DNA of 48,551 nucleotides from positions 1-48,551 of the forward strand of contig JBPBPI010000125.1 of the NCBI GenBank assembly GCA_050954885.1. The letters are read 5' to 3'. The notes below the pieces were generated by a model. The model was not told where the DNA came from. It saw only the letters and a list, made by a program, of their open reading frames with translations, and did not search any database. This document shows, piece after piece, positions 1-8,429 of this stretch. Each line of letters starts with the position of its first letter. Position 1 is the stretch's first letter. Origin of the DNA: JBPBPI01 sp050954885 (GTDB lineage Bacteria; Pseudomonadota; Alphaproteobacteria; Caedimonadales; Caedimonadaceae). The translations under genes and the position numbers were made by a program.

Positions 1-72
1 AGACTCAGAAAGGACAGAGCCACCCCTTTAAACTTCTTACACAACCTAGATCATAATCTTGCCATTATGTAA
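1..72 (+). pseudogene. C-terminal 23 codons of an IS630-type transposase, truncated by the window edge
   Basis: Frame 1 from base 1 is open and ends with TAA at 70-72. The encoded tail PLNFLHNLDHNL matches the frame retained in the miniature element at 23348-23511, which reads LLNFLNKLDHNL. This suggests it is the genuine C-terminus of the transposase whose N-terminus begins at 48501. No catalytic residue is visible in this stub. It is partial because of the window edge and not necessarily broken in the genome. Confidence 0.5.
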
Positions 73-93
73 AAACATAAACTCATTCAGCTA
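1..93 (+). mobile_element. Right end of an IS630-type insertion sequence, cut by the window start
   Basis: The last 93 bases of an element ending in CTCATTCAGCTA, followed by a duplicated TA target (94-95). The same terminal sequence, including GATCATAATCTT and ACATAA.CTCATTCAGCTATAG, recurs on the minus strand as one end of the 164-bp element at 23348-23511. The opposite end of the same family lies at 48459-48551. The TA target and the transposase start at 48501 point to the IS630/Tc1-mariner group. The rest of the element lies outside the window. Confidence 0.75.
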
Positions 94-120
94 TAGAAGT
101 TAAAACTCTAGGTCTTTTTT

Positions 121-2145
121 TTACAAAAATGAATAGGGATCGATATCAATCTTGACTTGAACAGATGACGGGATTTTTATAGGCTTCAGCCATAATGTAA
201 TCACCGATTGAATGGACATTGTCTTAGGTGTTTGAAGCAATAAACGCCACCTATATTTACCCCGTATCATGGCCAAGGGCGCGGGAGCAGGGCCAAAAAC
301 TTGAATATCTTTTCCCTGAGGTGCATGGCGCAAAAAATGATGAGCGGTCTCTTCAACCTTACTGGCGTCAAATCCTGTGAAAATAAAAGAAGCCAACCTG
401 TAAAAGGGCGGCATATGACCTTGAAGACGGGCGGTCATCTCAAGTTCTAGGAAAGCATCGCGATCGCCCGAAAGTAAAGACGTCAATACAGGATGATCGG
501 GATAATAAGTTTGTAAATAAACTTGGCCCGGCTTTTCTTCGCGTCCAGCACGACCTGCAACTTGGTGAAGCAATTGATAAGTTTTCTCGCGCGCGCGCAA
601 ATCACCCCCTGCAAGGCCCAAATCAGCATCGATCACGCCCACCAAAGTGAGATGGGGAAAGTGATGTCCTTTGGTAATCATTTGGGTGCCCACAATCACA
701 TCCACGGCTTGTTGATTGATTTGATCAGATATATCAGCCATGGCGGTTGCATCTTCAACAATATCGCTGGAAATTACAGTCAGCCGAAAAGAAGGAAAGC
801 GTTGATTGATTTCTTCGGCAATACGTTCAATGCCGGGGCCACAAGGGATAAAGCTATTTTCTGCCTGACAGGACGGACATGTTTTAGATGTGCAAACTGA
901 ATGACCACAATGATGGCATAAAAATTTTTGTAATCTTGGATGATGGACCAACCAAACTGAACAATAAGGACATTCAAGCTTGGTGCCACATTCGCCACAT
1001 AAGGTAAGTGGTGCATAACCCCGCCGATTTAAATAAATCAAGGCTTGTTCACCAGCCGCAACCGTTTGCTCTAAATTTTGAGCCAGCAAAGGAGAAATCC
1101 AAAATTTTTCTTGTTTGGGAACTTGTTTCCGGCGCATATCAATTAGATGAATGACAGGCAATGTGGCATTGGCATAGCGTGATTTTAACGTCACATGGTG
1201 ATATTTTTGCTGTTGGCAATTGTTGAGTGATTCCAGAGAAGGCGTGGCCGATGCCAGCAGACAAGGAATTTTGGCGAGATATGCCCGCGCCACAGCCAGA
1301 TCGCGGGCTTGATATAAGACGCCGTCCTCTTGCTTATAACCATGGTCATGTTCTTCGTCCACCACAATCATCCCCAAATTGGCATAGGGTAAAAAAAGCG
1401 ATGATCGGGCACCAATGACAATTGTTGCCTCTCCTTTTTGAATATGTTTCCAATGCTCTCGACGTTGTGCTTTGGTCAGGCCCGAATGCCAAAGGGTAGG
1501 ACTTACGCCGTATCTCTGTTGAAATCTTTGAGCAAGTTGCGGTGCCAAAGAAATTTGAGGCAGTAAGATCAAGGCTTGTTGGCCTTTTTCAAAAATAGAG
1601 TACAAAGCTTCCAAATAAACTTCTGTCTTTCCAGAGCCGGTTACGCCATCCAATAAGATGACTGTCTGAGATGCTTTTTTCATAGAGTCTTGAATTAAGG
1701 CAAGAGCTTGTTTTTGTGACGGTTCAAAAATCCGTTCAATATAATAAAGATTGGGCGGCTTAGGGGCTATTACGGGGCGCATACGTTTAAGGGGAATAAA
1801 AACATCGGGCACACTCAACATCATTTTTAAAACCGCCCCCAAGGGTGCCATGGTGTAAAAGGATGCCCATTTTAAAAAAGCAATATTTTCAACGGATAAA
1901 GAAATATCAGGATCAACCCCTTTGATGTATTTTAATTTGTGAAGCGCTAGATCTTTTTCTTTTAATTTTTCTTCGTCACTTAAGTCAATGACGAGACCTT
2001 TTAGGCGTTGACGACCAAATTCCACATCCACGATGGCCCCAGGATTTATTTTTTTGTGGTCTACGCTTAGATCATCCGGCACCAAATAATCATAAAAATG
2101 ACCCAAAGGGAGCGGCAATATCACATGAATTCGTTGATTTATCAT
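121..2145 (-). CDS. priA: PriA, primosomal replication restart helicase
   Basis: A 674-aa superfamily 2 helicase that reloads the replisome at stalled forks in the cytoplasm. It shows a Walker A motif GVTGSGKTEVY near residue 168, the DEEH box VVDEEHDHGYKQ, and the PriA zinc-binding region with paired cysteines (CGECG, CPYCS, CHHCGHS, CPSC) around residues 385-430. The C-terminal helicase motifs GTQMITKGHHFP and QVAGRAGR are also present. Length is slightly short of E. coli PriA (about 730 aa), typical for alphaproteobacteria. The ATG start is followed directly by the canonical N-terminal beta strand (VILPLPLGHFYDY). The gene ends 27 bp from the IS630 end and may be read with the upstream toxin-antitoxin pair. 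Confidence 0.97.
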   Translation of the reverse strand: MINQRIHVILPLPLGHFYDYLVPDDLSVDHKKINPGAIVDVEFGRQRLKGLVIDLSDEEKLKEKDLALHKLKYIKGVDPDISLSVENIAFLKWASFYTMAPLGAVLKMMLSVPDVFIPLKRMRPVIAPKPPNLYYIERIFEPSQKQALALIQDSMKKASQTVILLDGVTGSGKTEVYLEALYSIFEKGQQALILLPQISLAPQLAQRFQQRYGVSPTLWHSGLTKAQRREHWKHIQKGEATIVIGARSSLFLPYANLGMIVVDEEHDHGYKQEDGVLYQARDLAVARAYLAKIPCLLASATPSLESLNNCQQQKYHHVTLKSRYANATLPVIHLIDMRRKQVPKQEKFWISPLLAQNLEQTVAAGEQALIYLNRRGYAPLTLCGECGTKLECPYCSVWLVHHPRLQKFLCHHCGHSVCTSKTCPSCQAENSFIPCGPGIERIAEEINQRFPSFRLTVISSDIVEDATAMADISDQINQQAVDVIVGTQMITKGHHFPHLTLVGVIDADLGLAGGDLRAREKTYQLLHQVAGRAGREEKPGQVYLQTYYPDHPVLTSLLSGDRDAFLELEMTARLQGHMPPFYRLASFIFTGFDASKVEETAHHFLRHAPQGKDIQVFGPAPAPLAMIRGKYRWRLLLQTPKTMSIQSVITLWLKPIKIPSSVQVKIDIDPYSFL

Positions 2146-2159
2146 TGAATTATTGGCTT

Positions 2160-2480
2160 TTAATAAGACGGTTGTTCTGATAAAGCTTCAATTGATAAAC
2201 GAAAACCAAGTCCATGAAGAATAGTTTCAACAGTATCCAGTTTAGGATTTCCTCTCTTTGATAAAGCTTTGTAAAGATTTTGTCGATTGAGATGAGATCT
2301 TTCGGCAAGTTTGGAAAGTCCACCTTTTGCCTCAGCAACATCTCTTAAGGCCAGAAGGAAAGCTTCCGAATCTCTATCTTTTTCATATTCTTCAAGGGCT
2401 ATGGATAAATATTCCTTGGCAAAAGTAGGATCTTTTAAATCCTCTATCAACATATTTTTAAAAGTTCGTAGATTTCTCAT
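2160..2480 (-). CDS. HigA-like antitoxin, Xre-type helix-turn-helix
   Basis: A 106-aa DNA-binding protein, probably the antitoxin of the adjacent toxin and an autorepressor of the pair. An N-terminal helical region (about 1-50) is followed by a helix-turn-helix at about 55-95 (KLAERSHLNRQNLYKAL). The phrase GNPKLDTVETILHGLGFRL is typical of 'addiction module antidote' proteins. Its ATG overlaps the toxin stop codon (ATGA), so the two are translationally coupled, toxin first, the order used by HigBA-type modules. It ends 15 bp before priA. Family assignment is by motif only. Confidence 0.88.
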   Translation of the reverse strand: MRNLRTFKNMLIEDLKDPTFAKEYLSIALEEYEKDRDSEAFLLALRDVAEAKGGLSKLAERSHLNRQNLYKALSKRGNPKLDTVETILHGLGFRLSIEALSEQPSY

Positions 2481-2803
2481 ATTAGATTCTCCTTATAGTC
2501 CTTCCAATAATTCTGAGCTTGCATAATGTCTTGACGTTGTGTACTTTTATCGCCGCCAGAAAGTAAAATGATAATTTGTTCATTTTGTTCGCCAAAATAA
2601 ATCCTGTATCCTGACCCAAAATCCATTTTAAGTTCAAAAACACCTTCACCAACAGACTTCCAATATCCTAAATTTCCACCTTCCATTCTTCTTAAACGAT
2701 TTAGAAGGCGTGCTTTAATGGTTTTATCTTTGAAAGATTGTAGCCATTGAGAAAAGGGTTCAAGATTATTTTTATCACAATAAATGTGAATAATTTTTTT
2801 CAT
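2477..2803 (-). CDS. RelE/HigB-type toxin (phage Gp49-like)
   Basis: A 108-aa protein of the RelE/ParE fold, in the 'addiction module killer' branch. Key signs are the basic stretch LLNRLRRMEGGNLGYWKSVG, the core strand VFELKMDFGSGYRIYFGEQ, and the end strand IIILLSGGDKSTQ. Proteins of this family cleave ribosome-bound mRNA. It is first in a two-gene unit with the antitoxin, overlapping by 4 nt. A TATAAT-like -10 lies 30-35 bp upstream at 2833-2838, without a convincing -35. The module appears intact. Confidence 0.88.
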   Translation of the reverse strand: MKKIIHIYCDKNNLEPFSQWLQSFKDKTIKARLLNRLRRMEGGNLGYWKSVGEGVFELKMDFGSGYRIYFGEQNEQIIILLSGGDKSTQRQDIMQAQNYWKDYKENLI

Positions 2804-2982
2804 GATAAATGAAGTTTCTATTTTCTAAATAAATTATATCTTAATTGTATTCTACAGGCGACAAAAAGCAACTTTTTTATTTTTAACTTTTAATGATCAT
2901 GTTAATAGAATTGAAAGTCTAGATTTTTACATATAAATTTTACATAAATCATTATAAATCGACCAAAGAGGATAACCGTAAG

Positions 2983-3636
2983 ATGAAAATTTTTCTCGAT
3001 AGCGCAGACGTACAAGAAATTAAAGAATTGGCCACGACTGGATTGATTGCGGGTGTGACCACAAATCCTTCCTTAATTGCCAAATCAGGTCAAGATTTTA
3101 AAAAAGTTATTGCTGAAATATGTGATGTGGTACAGGGCCCTATTAGTGCTGAAGTGACCTCTTTGATCTATGATGATATGATGCGTGAGGCATTGATTTT
3201 AAGTAAAATTAATTCAAATGTGGTGATCAAAGTGCCACTCACTTTTGACGGCCTTAAAGCTTGTACTGCGTTGCGCGCTCAAGATATCAACGTTAATGTC
3301 ACTTTATGTTTTTCGTCGGCTCAAGCGTTGCTCGCGGGTTGCGCCCAAGCCACCTATATCTCGCCTTTTGTGGGGCGCCTTGATGATCTCAGCTTTGATG
3401 GCATTCAATTAATTGAAGAAATCAGCCAAATTTATCAAAATGATCCGGACATCACCACGCAAATTTTGGCAGCATCCATCCGTCATCCTTTGCATGTGGT
3501 CCAAGCCGCTCAAGCTGGTGCTGATGTGGTGACCATACCTGCTAAGGTATTTAAGCAACTTTACGAGCATCCTTTGACTCAAAAAGGCTTAGAGGTCTTC
3601 ATGGCTGATTGGGCCAGCACCAAACAGATCTTATAG
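2983..3636 (+). CDS. fsa: Fructose-6-phosphate aldolase / transaldolase-like (TalC type)
   Basis: A 217-aa single-domain TIM-barrel aldolase of the small transaldolase family. It starts with the diagnostic MKIFLDSADVQEIKEL and GVTTNPSLIAKSG. The Schiff-base lysine is in VVIKVPLT near residue 85, and later blocks include NVTLCFSSAQALLA and ATYISPFVGRLDD. It interconverts sugar phosphates in the pentose phosphate pathway. The spaced sequence GAGGATAACCGTAAG gives a reasonable ribosome site before the ATG. In many alphaproteobacteria this gene lies between priA and atpH. Here it is beside priA, but the atp operon is 26 kb away. FSA and transaldolase activity cannot be told apart from sequence. 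Confidence 0.93.
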   Translation: MKIFLDSADVQEIKELATTGLIAGVTTNPSLIAKSGQDFKKVIAEICDVVQGPISAEVTSLIYDDMMREALILSKINSNVVIKVPLTFDGLKACTALRAQDINVNVTLCFSSAQALLAGCAQATYISPFVGRLDDLSFDGIQLIEEISQIYQNDPDITTQILAASIRHPLHVVQAAQAGADVVTIPAKVFKQLYEHPLTQKGLEVFMADWASTKQIL

Positions 3637-3761
3637 TTATTTACTTCATGCTATTGTAAATATTAGGAATTTAAGAAGAATATCAAATATAAAGAATTAT
3701 AGAAAATTTTTTTTCTTTTTTAAAATAATATGTTAATTTTATAAAAAAGGGAGGATTTTTA

Positions 3762-4535
3762 ATGATAAAATATGGTTTTTTATTAACGTCTTTGTTTATA
3801 AATATTTATTCAATTAACGCCAGTAATAATAGCAATCAAGTTCTGACAATTGATCAATTTCAGAAAGCTATAGAGGGAAACAAATTTCTCAAAGAAATAA
3901 AACAAAATGGTCCTTTAACCGATATGGAAAAAAAATTAATTATCAATGCTATTAAGTATAAAGATATGTCTTTTGGCGGAACTTTTGACGTTAATAGAGA
4001 AATTGACAAATTCCAAGGGGATATTTTAGTTGTTGGTGGCGGAAAAATGGGGGGATACCGCATGCCAGGTCGTTTAGATGCAATTACGGATTTAAAAGAA
4101 GAATTTGAACAATTGAAACACTTAGAGTCTGTTCAAAGTAAAAATTCATCTCTAGAAAGAGAAGAAAATATCAAGAAAATACAAGATAAAATTAATAAAA
4201 ATCTAAATAAGTATTATACTATTAATATTGATAAGAATACAAAACCAGATATTTTAGCTTCTATATCCAGTATTAGTGATATGAGCCATATTCCTAATAA
4301 TAAATTTAGTGAGGTATATTTTGAAAAAGTAGATTGTGCACCATTTCTCCACCCAAATACATATAAAATTTTATCAAGAATAGTAAAACCGAATGGAAAA
4401 ATACATTTAGAAACGGGCGGACCTTGTAAACGTATGTTGATTATTGCCACAGAAAATACAAAGTGGGGAGATCAAGTAAAAGGACAACTCAAAAATTCTC
4501 AAGCAGATATGGTTGATATTAAACTCCAAAATTAA
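3762..4535 (+). CDS. Exported protein with a degenerate SAM-methyltransferase-like fold
   Basis: A 257-aa protein with an N-terminal signal peptide (about 1-20, cleavage probably after INA). The mature part reads like a class I methyltransferase core: strand 1 plus glycine loop DILVVGGGKMGG (87-98), an acidic strand 2 region YYTINIDKNTKPDILASI (151-168), strand 4 FSEVYFEKV (182-190), and helix-strand 5 ILSRIVKPNGKIHLETG (203-219). An insertion rich in Glu/Lys (110-150) probably forms a coiled coil. The ribosome site GGGAGG is strong. Base composition is more AT-rich than fsa. Substrate is unknown, and it might be a non-catalytic Rossmann protein. Confidence 0.7.
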   Translation: MIKYGFLLTSLFINIYSINASNNSNQVLTIDQFQKAIEGNKFLKEIKQNGPLTDMEKKLIINAIKYKDMSFGGTFDVNREIDKFQGDILVVGGGKMGGYRMPGRLDAITDLKEEFEQLKHLESVQSKNSSLEREENIKKIQDKINKNLNKYYTINIDKNTKPDILASISSISDMSHIPNNKFSEVYFEKVDCAPFLHPNTYKILSRIVKPNGKIHLETGGPCKRMLIIATENTKWGDQVKGQLKNSQADMVDIKLQN

Positions 4536-4637
4536 ATTAAAAAACGCGTAAAAATGGGGTGTAAATGTTGATCACAAAGATTTATCTTTAGATTAAACAT
4601 TTTGTCTCCCAATTTAAAAAGAAAATATGACTTTATG

Positions 4638-4763
4638 TTAGATCTCTTTATAAAGCTGAGGAGAAAACACAAAAGCAGGGCGTCTTTTTCGAATTTCTTT
4701 TCCTAATTGAGGATTAAATTCTAACCATACAAGATCTCCTCGTCGAGGAATATAATTTACTAT
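4638..4763 (-). pseudogene. mazF-like toxin remnant (N-terminal 41 codons)
   Basis: An open frame that has lost its start codon (ATA at 4763-4761). It encodes YIPRRGDLVWLEFNPQLGKE followed by RKRRPAFVFSPQLYKE and then TAA. This matches the N-terminal third of MazF/PemK endoribonucleases (pattern RGDlvwldFdP..G.EqagrRPalVlSp..Y). The remaining roughly 70 residues are missing. It follows the mazE-like fragment in the usual antitoxin-toxin order, so this is a decayed mazEF module. Confidence 0.75.
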
Positions 4764-4876
4764 TTTTCTATGCCTGTAGATGGATCTGTGAACACAGGCG
4801 TCTGGACGTTATCCTCGGTGATGTGATCAAGCATGTCTTGAAGAGAATATTTTTGGGGAAAGTTGATTTTAAGCAT
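4760..4876 (-). pseudogene. mazE-like antitoxin fragment (C-terminal part)
   Basis: A 38-codon frame whose sequence YSLQDMLDHITEDNVQ matches the toxin-binding tail of MazE proteins (YSLdeLLa.iTpeN.h). The typical ending G.EIW is altered to GIEK-stop, and the N-terminal AbrB-type DNA-binding domain is missing. Its end overlaps the mazF remnant by 4 bases in another frame. It is either the relic of a full mazE or a shortened antitoxin. Confidence 0.6.
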
Positions 4877-5018
4877 TTATAAGGTCATTGAGAAGTTTTT
4901 TACTCTCATCAATTCCTACAAATCCTTCTTGTTGCGCCAATTGCACGCGTAAATGTAAGAAAGCTTTTTCCAAGTTTTCAAGTCTTAGGTATTCTTCAGT
5001 GGCAGCAAAATGAATCAT
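4869..5018 (-). CDS. Small protein of unknown function (49 aa)
   Basis: An ATG-to-TAA frame encoding a charged, Leu-rich, mostly helical peptide with the phrases EEYLRLENLEKAFLHLRVQL and QQEGFVGIDESKKLL. Its stop overlaps the start of the mazE-like fragment (AATGCTTAA), which suggests co-translation in the same small operon. A weak AAGGT lies 10 nt upstream. I do not recognise the family. It may be a small accessory or antitoxin-like protein, or the displaced N-terminal part of a rearranged antitoxin. From here to the uvrD start (5019-5234) I see nothing recognisable. Confidence 0.4.
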   Translation of the reverse strand: MIHFAATEEYLRLENLEKAFLHLRVQLAQQEGFVGIDESKKLLNDLINA

Positions 5019-5234
5019 GTCACAATACCTTTATAAATATAATAATGGCTATAGGGTTTATTATAGCTAAAAAAGCTGTGATAGACAAATATCTTTAATT
5101 ATCTTTTCATAAAAATCGTCAAAAAGATAAACTCGACGACACTGTCGGACTCTGCTAGGATCGCGCAACCAGAAATCATTTTCAAACAAGCTTGACGTTA
5201 AAGGCAAAAGCTTTCAAAAAATGGGATAATTTAT

Positions 5235-7451
5235 GTGATAAGGGCTGCGAACATTTCAATAGAACGCGATGTGCAAAATACAGAAAATCCAGATTATCTC
5301 GTGGGCTTGAATGCACCTCAACGGCAAGCAGTTGAAACACTTGAAGGGCCTGTTTTAGTTTTGGCAGGGGCAGGCACCGGTAAAACGCGAGCGCTGACCA
5401 CGCGCATTGCCCATATTCTAAACACAACACGGGTTTGGCCATCACAAATTTTGGCAGTCACTTTTACCAACAAAGCCTCTCATGAAATGCGCCACCGCGT
5501 CTCTCAGTTAATTGGCAATTCAGCCGATGGCCTGTGGCTCGGTACCTTTCACGCGCTCGCCATCAAAATTTTGCGCAAACATGCGGAATTGGTTGACCTT
5601 AAATCTAATTTTACCATCTTAGACACCGATGATCAGCTGAGACTCATCAAACAGATCTTGCGCGCTGACAGTATCGATGAAAAAAGATGGCCACCGCGTT
5701 TAATCTTACATACCATCGGTCGTTGGAAAGATCGCGGCTATCTGTCCGATAAAGTGCCGGCCCATGAAATTAAACAAGATGATGATAACCCAGCCGCGCA
5801 TGTTTATAAAATCTATCAAGAACGTCTTAAAGTTTTAAATGCCTGTGATTTTGGTGATTTACTGTTACATTGCGTCACCATTTTTTCCAATCATCCCGAC
5901 GTTTTGCAAACCTATCAGCAGCAATTTCACTACATTTTGGTCGACGAGTATCAAGACACCAACGTGGTGCAATATCTTTGGCTGCGTCTTTTGACCATGC
6001 AGCGCAACAACATATGTTGTGTGGGCGATGATGATCAATCGATCTATGGCTGGCGCGGGGCAGAGGTTGCCAATATTTTGCGTTTTGAAAAAGATTTTCC
6101 CAATGCCACCATCATTCGCCTTGAGCAAAATTATCGCTCAACGTCAAAAATTTTAGCGGCTGCAACCGGACTTATTGCCCATAACAAAGATCGTTTTGGT
6201 AAGACCCTTTGGACCTCTCATGAGGGGGGCGATTGTGTTTCTCTTCATGGTGTTTGGGATGGCGAGGAAGAAGCACGCCTGGTGGGCGATGAAATTGAAC
6301 GTTGGCAGCGGGCTGGTGAAAGCCCCGCCAGCATGGCGATTTTAGTACGGGCCAGCTATCAAACCCGCGAATTTGAAGATCGATTTATTAGCCTTGGTCT
6401 GCCCTATCGCGTCTTAGGCGGTCCTAAGTTTTATGAACGGCTTGAAATTCGTGATGCCTTGGCTTATCTGCGGCTGGTGACCCATCCGGAAGACAGCTTG
6501 GCTTTTGAGCGCATCATCAATACACCCCGCCGCGGTATTGGCAACACCACGATTCAGACCCTGAATCACTTTGCCCGTCTTGAAAATATTTCCCTAACCG
6601 AAGCCACCATGAAATTGTTAGAAACCGATGAACTCAAGGGCGCCGCTAAAACCGCTCTACGGTTATTTTTGAAAAATTTAGATCGTTGGCATAGTCAGGT
6701 TTCCACCACGTCACCGGCTGAACTGGCACAAATTGTGTTGGACGAATCGGGATATACCCAAATGTGGATGCAAGACAAAACGGTTGAAGCACCAGGCCGA
6801 CTTGAAAACCTAAAAGAACTTATTACAGCTTTGGGTGAATATCAAAGTTTGGATGTGTTTTTGGAACATATTGCCTTGGTGATTGACAACAATTCGGTGG
6901 CTCAACAAGAGGCGGTCAGTATCATGACCTTACACAGTGCCAAAGGTCTCGAGTTTCATACCGTATTTTTACCGGGCTGGGAAGAGGGTGTCTTTCCCAA
7001 CGGTCGTGCTTTGGATTCTGTGGGCCGCGAAGCCTTGGAAGAAGAACGCAGGCTAGCCTATGTCGGATTAACCCGTGCGCGTCACCGGGCCTATATTTAC
7101 TATGCAGCCAACCGCCGCATTCATGGGGCCTGGCAATCTTCTCATCCCTCGCGCTTTATCGATGAACTGCCCAAAGATGCGATCGAAGTTCATACCCCAC
7201 CAGGGCTATTTATGCGCCAAAATTATCGCCAAGAGGCCCGGGCTAAAAAATATGCTGATTATGGCGATGTGCCGAAAGATAGTTTGGTACAACAGCCTTT
7301 GCATTTTTCTCAGTACCGTCTACAAGATCGTGTGTTTCACGTCAAGTTTGGCTATGGTCAGATTAAAGACATCAATGGTGACAAATTGGATGTTGATTTT
7401 GAACACAGTGGCCTTAAAAAAGTAATCGCTTCTTTTATCAAAAAAGCTTAA
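5235..7451 (+). CDS. uvrD: UvrD/PcrA-type superfamily 1A DNA helicase
   Basis: A 738-aa ATP-dependent 3'-5' helicase for nucleotide excision and mismatch repair. Motifs appear in order: Q motif LNAPQRQAVE, Walker A AGAGTGKTRALT near residue 45, motif Ia AVTFTNKAS, motif II LVDEYQDTN, motif III GDDDQSIYGWRGA, motif IV LEQNYRST, motif V MTLHSAKGLEF and motif VI YVGLTRAR. A C-terminal Tudor-like patch (VFHVKFGYGQIKDINGDKLD) is typical of PcrA/UvrD. The start is GTG at 5235, with GGGA 8 nt upstream. A second in-frame GTG at 5271 is possible. It heads a forward run with prmA. Confidence 0.96.
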   Translation: MIRAANISIERDVQNTENPDYLVGLNAPQRQAVETLEGPVLVLAGAGTGKTRALTTRIAHILNTTRVWPSQILAVTFTNKASHEMRHRVSQLIGNSADGLWLGTFHALAIKILRKHAELVDLKSNFTILDTDDQLRLIKQILRADSIDEKRWPPRLILHTIGRWKDRGYLSDKVPAHEIKQDDDNPAAHVYKIYQERLKVLNACDFGDLLLHCVTIFSNHPDVLQTYQQQFHYILVDEYQDTNVVQYLWLRLLTMQRNNICCVGDDDQSIYGWRGAEVANILRFEKDFPNATIIRLEQNYRSTSKILAAATGLIAHNKDRFGKTLWTSHEGGDCVSLHGVWDGEEEARLVGDEIERWQRAGESPASMAILVRASYQTREFEDRFISLGLPYRVLGGPKFYERLEIRDALAYLRLVTHPEDSLAFERIINTPRRGIGNTTIQTLNHFARLENISLTEATMKLLETDELKGAAKTALRLFLKNLDRWHSQVSTTSPAELAQIVLDESGYTQMWMQDKTVEAPGRLENLKELITALGEYQSLDVFLEHIALVIDNNSVAQQEAVSIMTLHSAKGLEFHTVFLPGWEEGVFPNGRALDSVGREALEEERRLAYVGLTRARHRAYIYYAANRRIHGAWQSSHPSRFIDELPKDAIEVHTPPGLFMRQNYRQEARAKKYADYGDVPKDSLVQQPLHFSQYRLQDRVFHVKFGYGQIKDINGDKLDVDFEHSGLKKVIASFIKKA

Positions 7452-7474
7452 TCCTCGTTGCGAAAGTAATTTTT

Positions 7475-8356
7475 ATGACTGATATGCCTAACCTATGGCT
7501 TTTGACCTTTACATCATCTTACGAGCAAGCTGAACATTTGGCAGCTATTTTGGAAAATCACGCGCTGTCGGTCTCCTGGTTTGAAAATACCGATGACATG
7601 CTCATTTGTTGGCAACTTAACGCCATTTTTGCGGAAGAGCCAGACGCGGATTGGTTAAATTTTTTGCTGGCAGATCAAGATTATACCTTAAGTCCCTTGC
7701 CAAACAACGATTGGCTACAACAAAATCGTCAGTCTTTCCCCATTCTTCACATTGGTCAGTTTTATATTTATGGCTCTCATCACGATCAAGAAATTCCCAA
7801 AACGGGGTTTAGTTTTAAAATCGATGCTGCCACGGCTTTTGGCACCGGACAACATGGCACAACCCAAGGCTGTCTTTTGGCACTCGAAGACTTAAAGACC
7901 AACGATTTAAAAATCAATAATTTTTTAGACCTGGGATGTGGCACAGCTATCCTTGCCATGGCGATGGCAAAACTTTTTGACGTCCAAGGGATTGCGGCCG
8001 ACAATGATCCCGAAGCCATCGACATGACGCGGTATAATTTGATTGAAAATAAGTTAGATAACCAAATTAAGACGATTGTATCTCAAGGTTTTAATCATCC
8101 CGATTTGCATCAATCCTTTGATTTAATTGCGGCCAACATTTTGGCAACACCGCTGATTCAATTATCAAAAGATATGACGCAATATATAACCAATGGTGGC
8201 CATATTGTCTTGTCAGGTCTTTTGCAGACGCAACAAAATGATGTCGAAAATGCTTATATAAGTCATGGATTTTCATTAATAAAGACCTATCCCCAAGACG
8301 AATGGACTACACTTGTTATGAAGAAAGAGAAATCGATTCAAGATTATCAAATTTAA
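7475..8356 (+). CDS. prmA: PrmA, ribosomal protein L11 methyltransferase
   Basis: A 293-aa SAM-dependent methyltransferase that trimethylates ribosomal protein L11. After an N-terminal substrate-recognition domain (about 1-100), the catalytic domain shows AFGTGQHGTTQGCLL, motif I FLDLGCGTAILAMA, an acidic strand 2 ending GIAADNDPEAI, and the PrmA-specific motif IV block LIAANILATPLIQL. It starts 23 bp after uvrD in the same direction, so the two are probably co-transcribed. The upstream ribosome site is weak. The last ten residues are lysine-rich and unremarkable. Confidence 0.94.
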   Translation: MTDMPNLWLLTFTSSYEQAEHLAAILENHALSVSWFENTDDMLICWQLNAIFAEEPDADWLNFLLADQDYTLSPLPNNDWLQQNRQSFPILHIGQFYIYGSHHDQEIPKTGFSFKIDAATAFGTGQHGTTQGCLLALEDLKTNDLKINNFLDLGCGTAILAMAMAKLFDVQGIAADNDPEAIDMTRYNLIENKLDNQIKTIVSQGFNHPDLHQSFDLIAANILATPLIQLSKDMTQYITNGGHIVLSGLLQTQQNDVENAYISHGFSLIKTYPQDEWTTLVMKKEKSIQDYQI

Positions 8357-8373
8357 AAAATCAGGCTTGTCTT

Positions 8374-8401
8374 TTGACAAAATCGGTCTAGAATTTATCT
8401 T
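8374..8401 (+). promoter_or_regulatory. Predicted sigma-70 promoter for glyA-nrdR
   Basis: A perfect -35 hexamer TTGACA (8374-8379) is separated by 16 bp from a -10-like TATCTT (8396-8401). The glyA ATG lies 29 bp downstream, preceded by AAAGGGA. The -10 is only a partial match. Confidence 0.5.
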
Positions 8402-8429
8402 CCATTATCGTTATTAAAAAGGGATTTTT

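Noticed and set aside
523..1418. Open frames on the plus strand (125 and 63 aa) and a 78-aa minus-strand frame
   Set aside because: They lie inside priA in other frames, encode no recognisable motif and have no independent ribosome site.
5041..5080. CTATAG and TATAGCT motifs resembling the IS630-type ends
   Set aside because: The similarity stops after 6-7 bases and there is no second end nearby, so I regard it as chance in AT-rich DNA.
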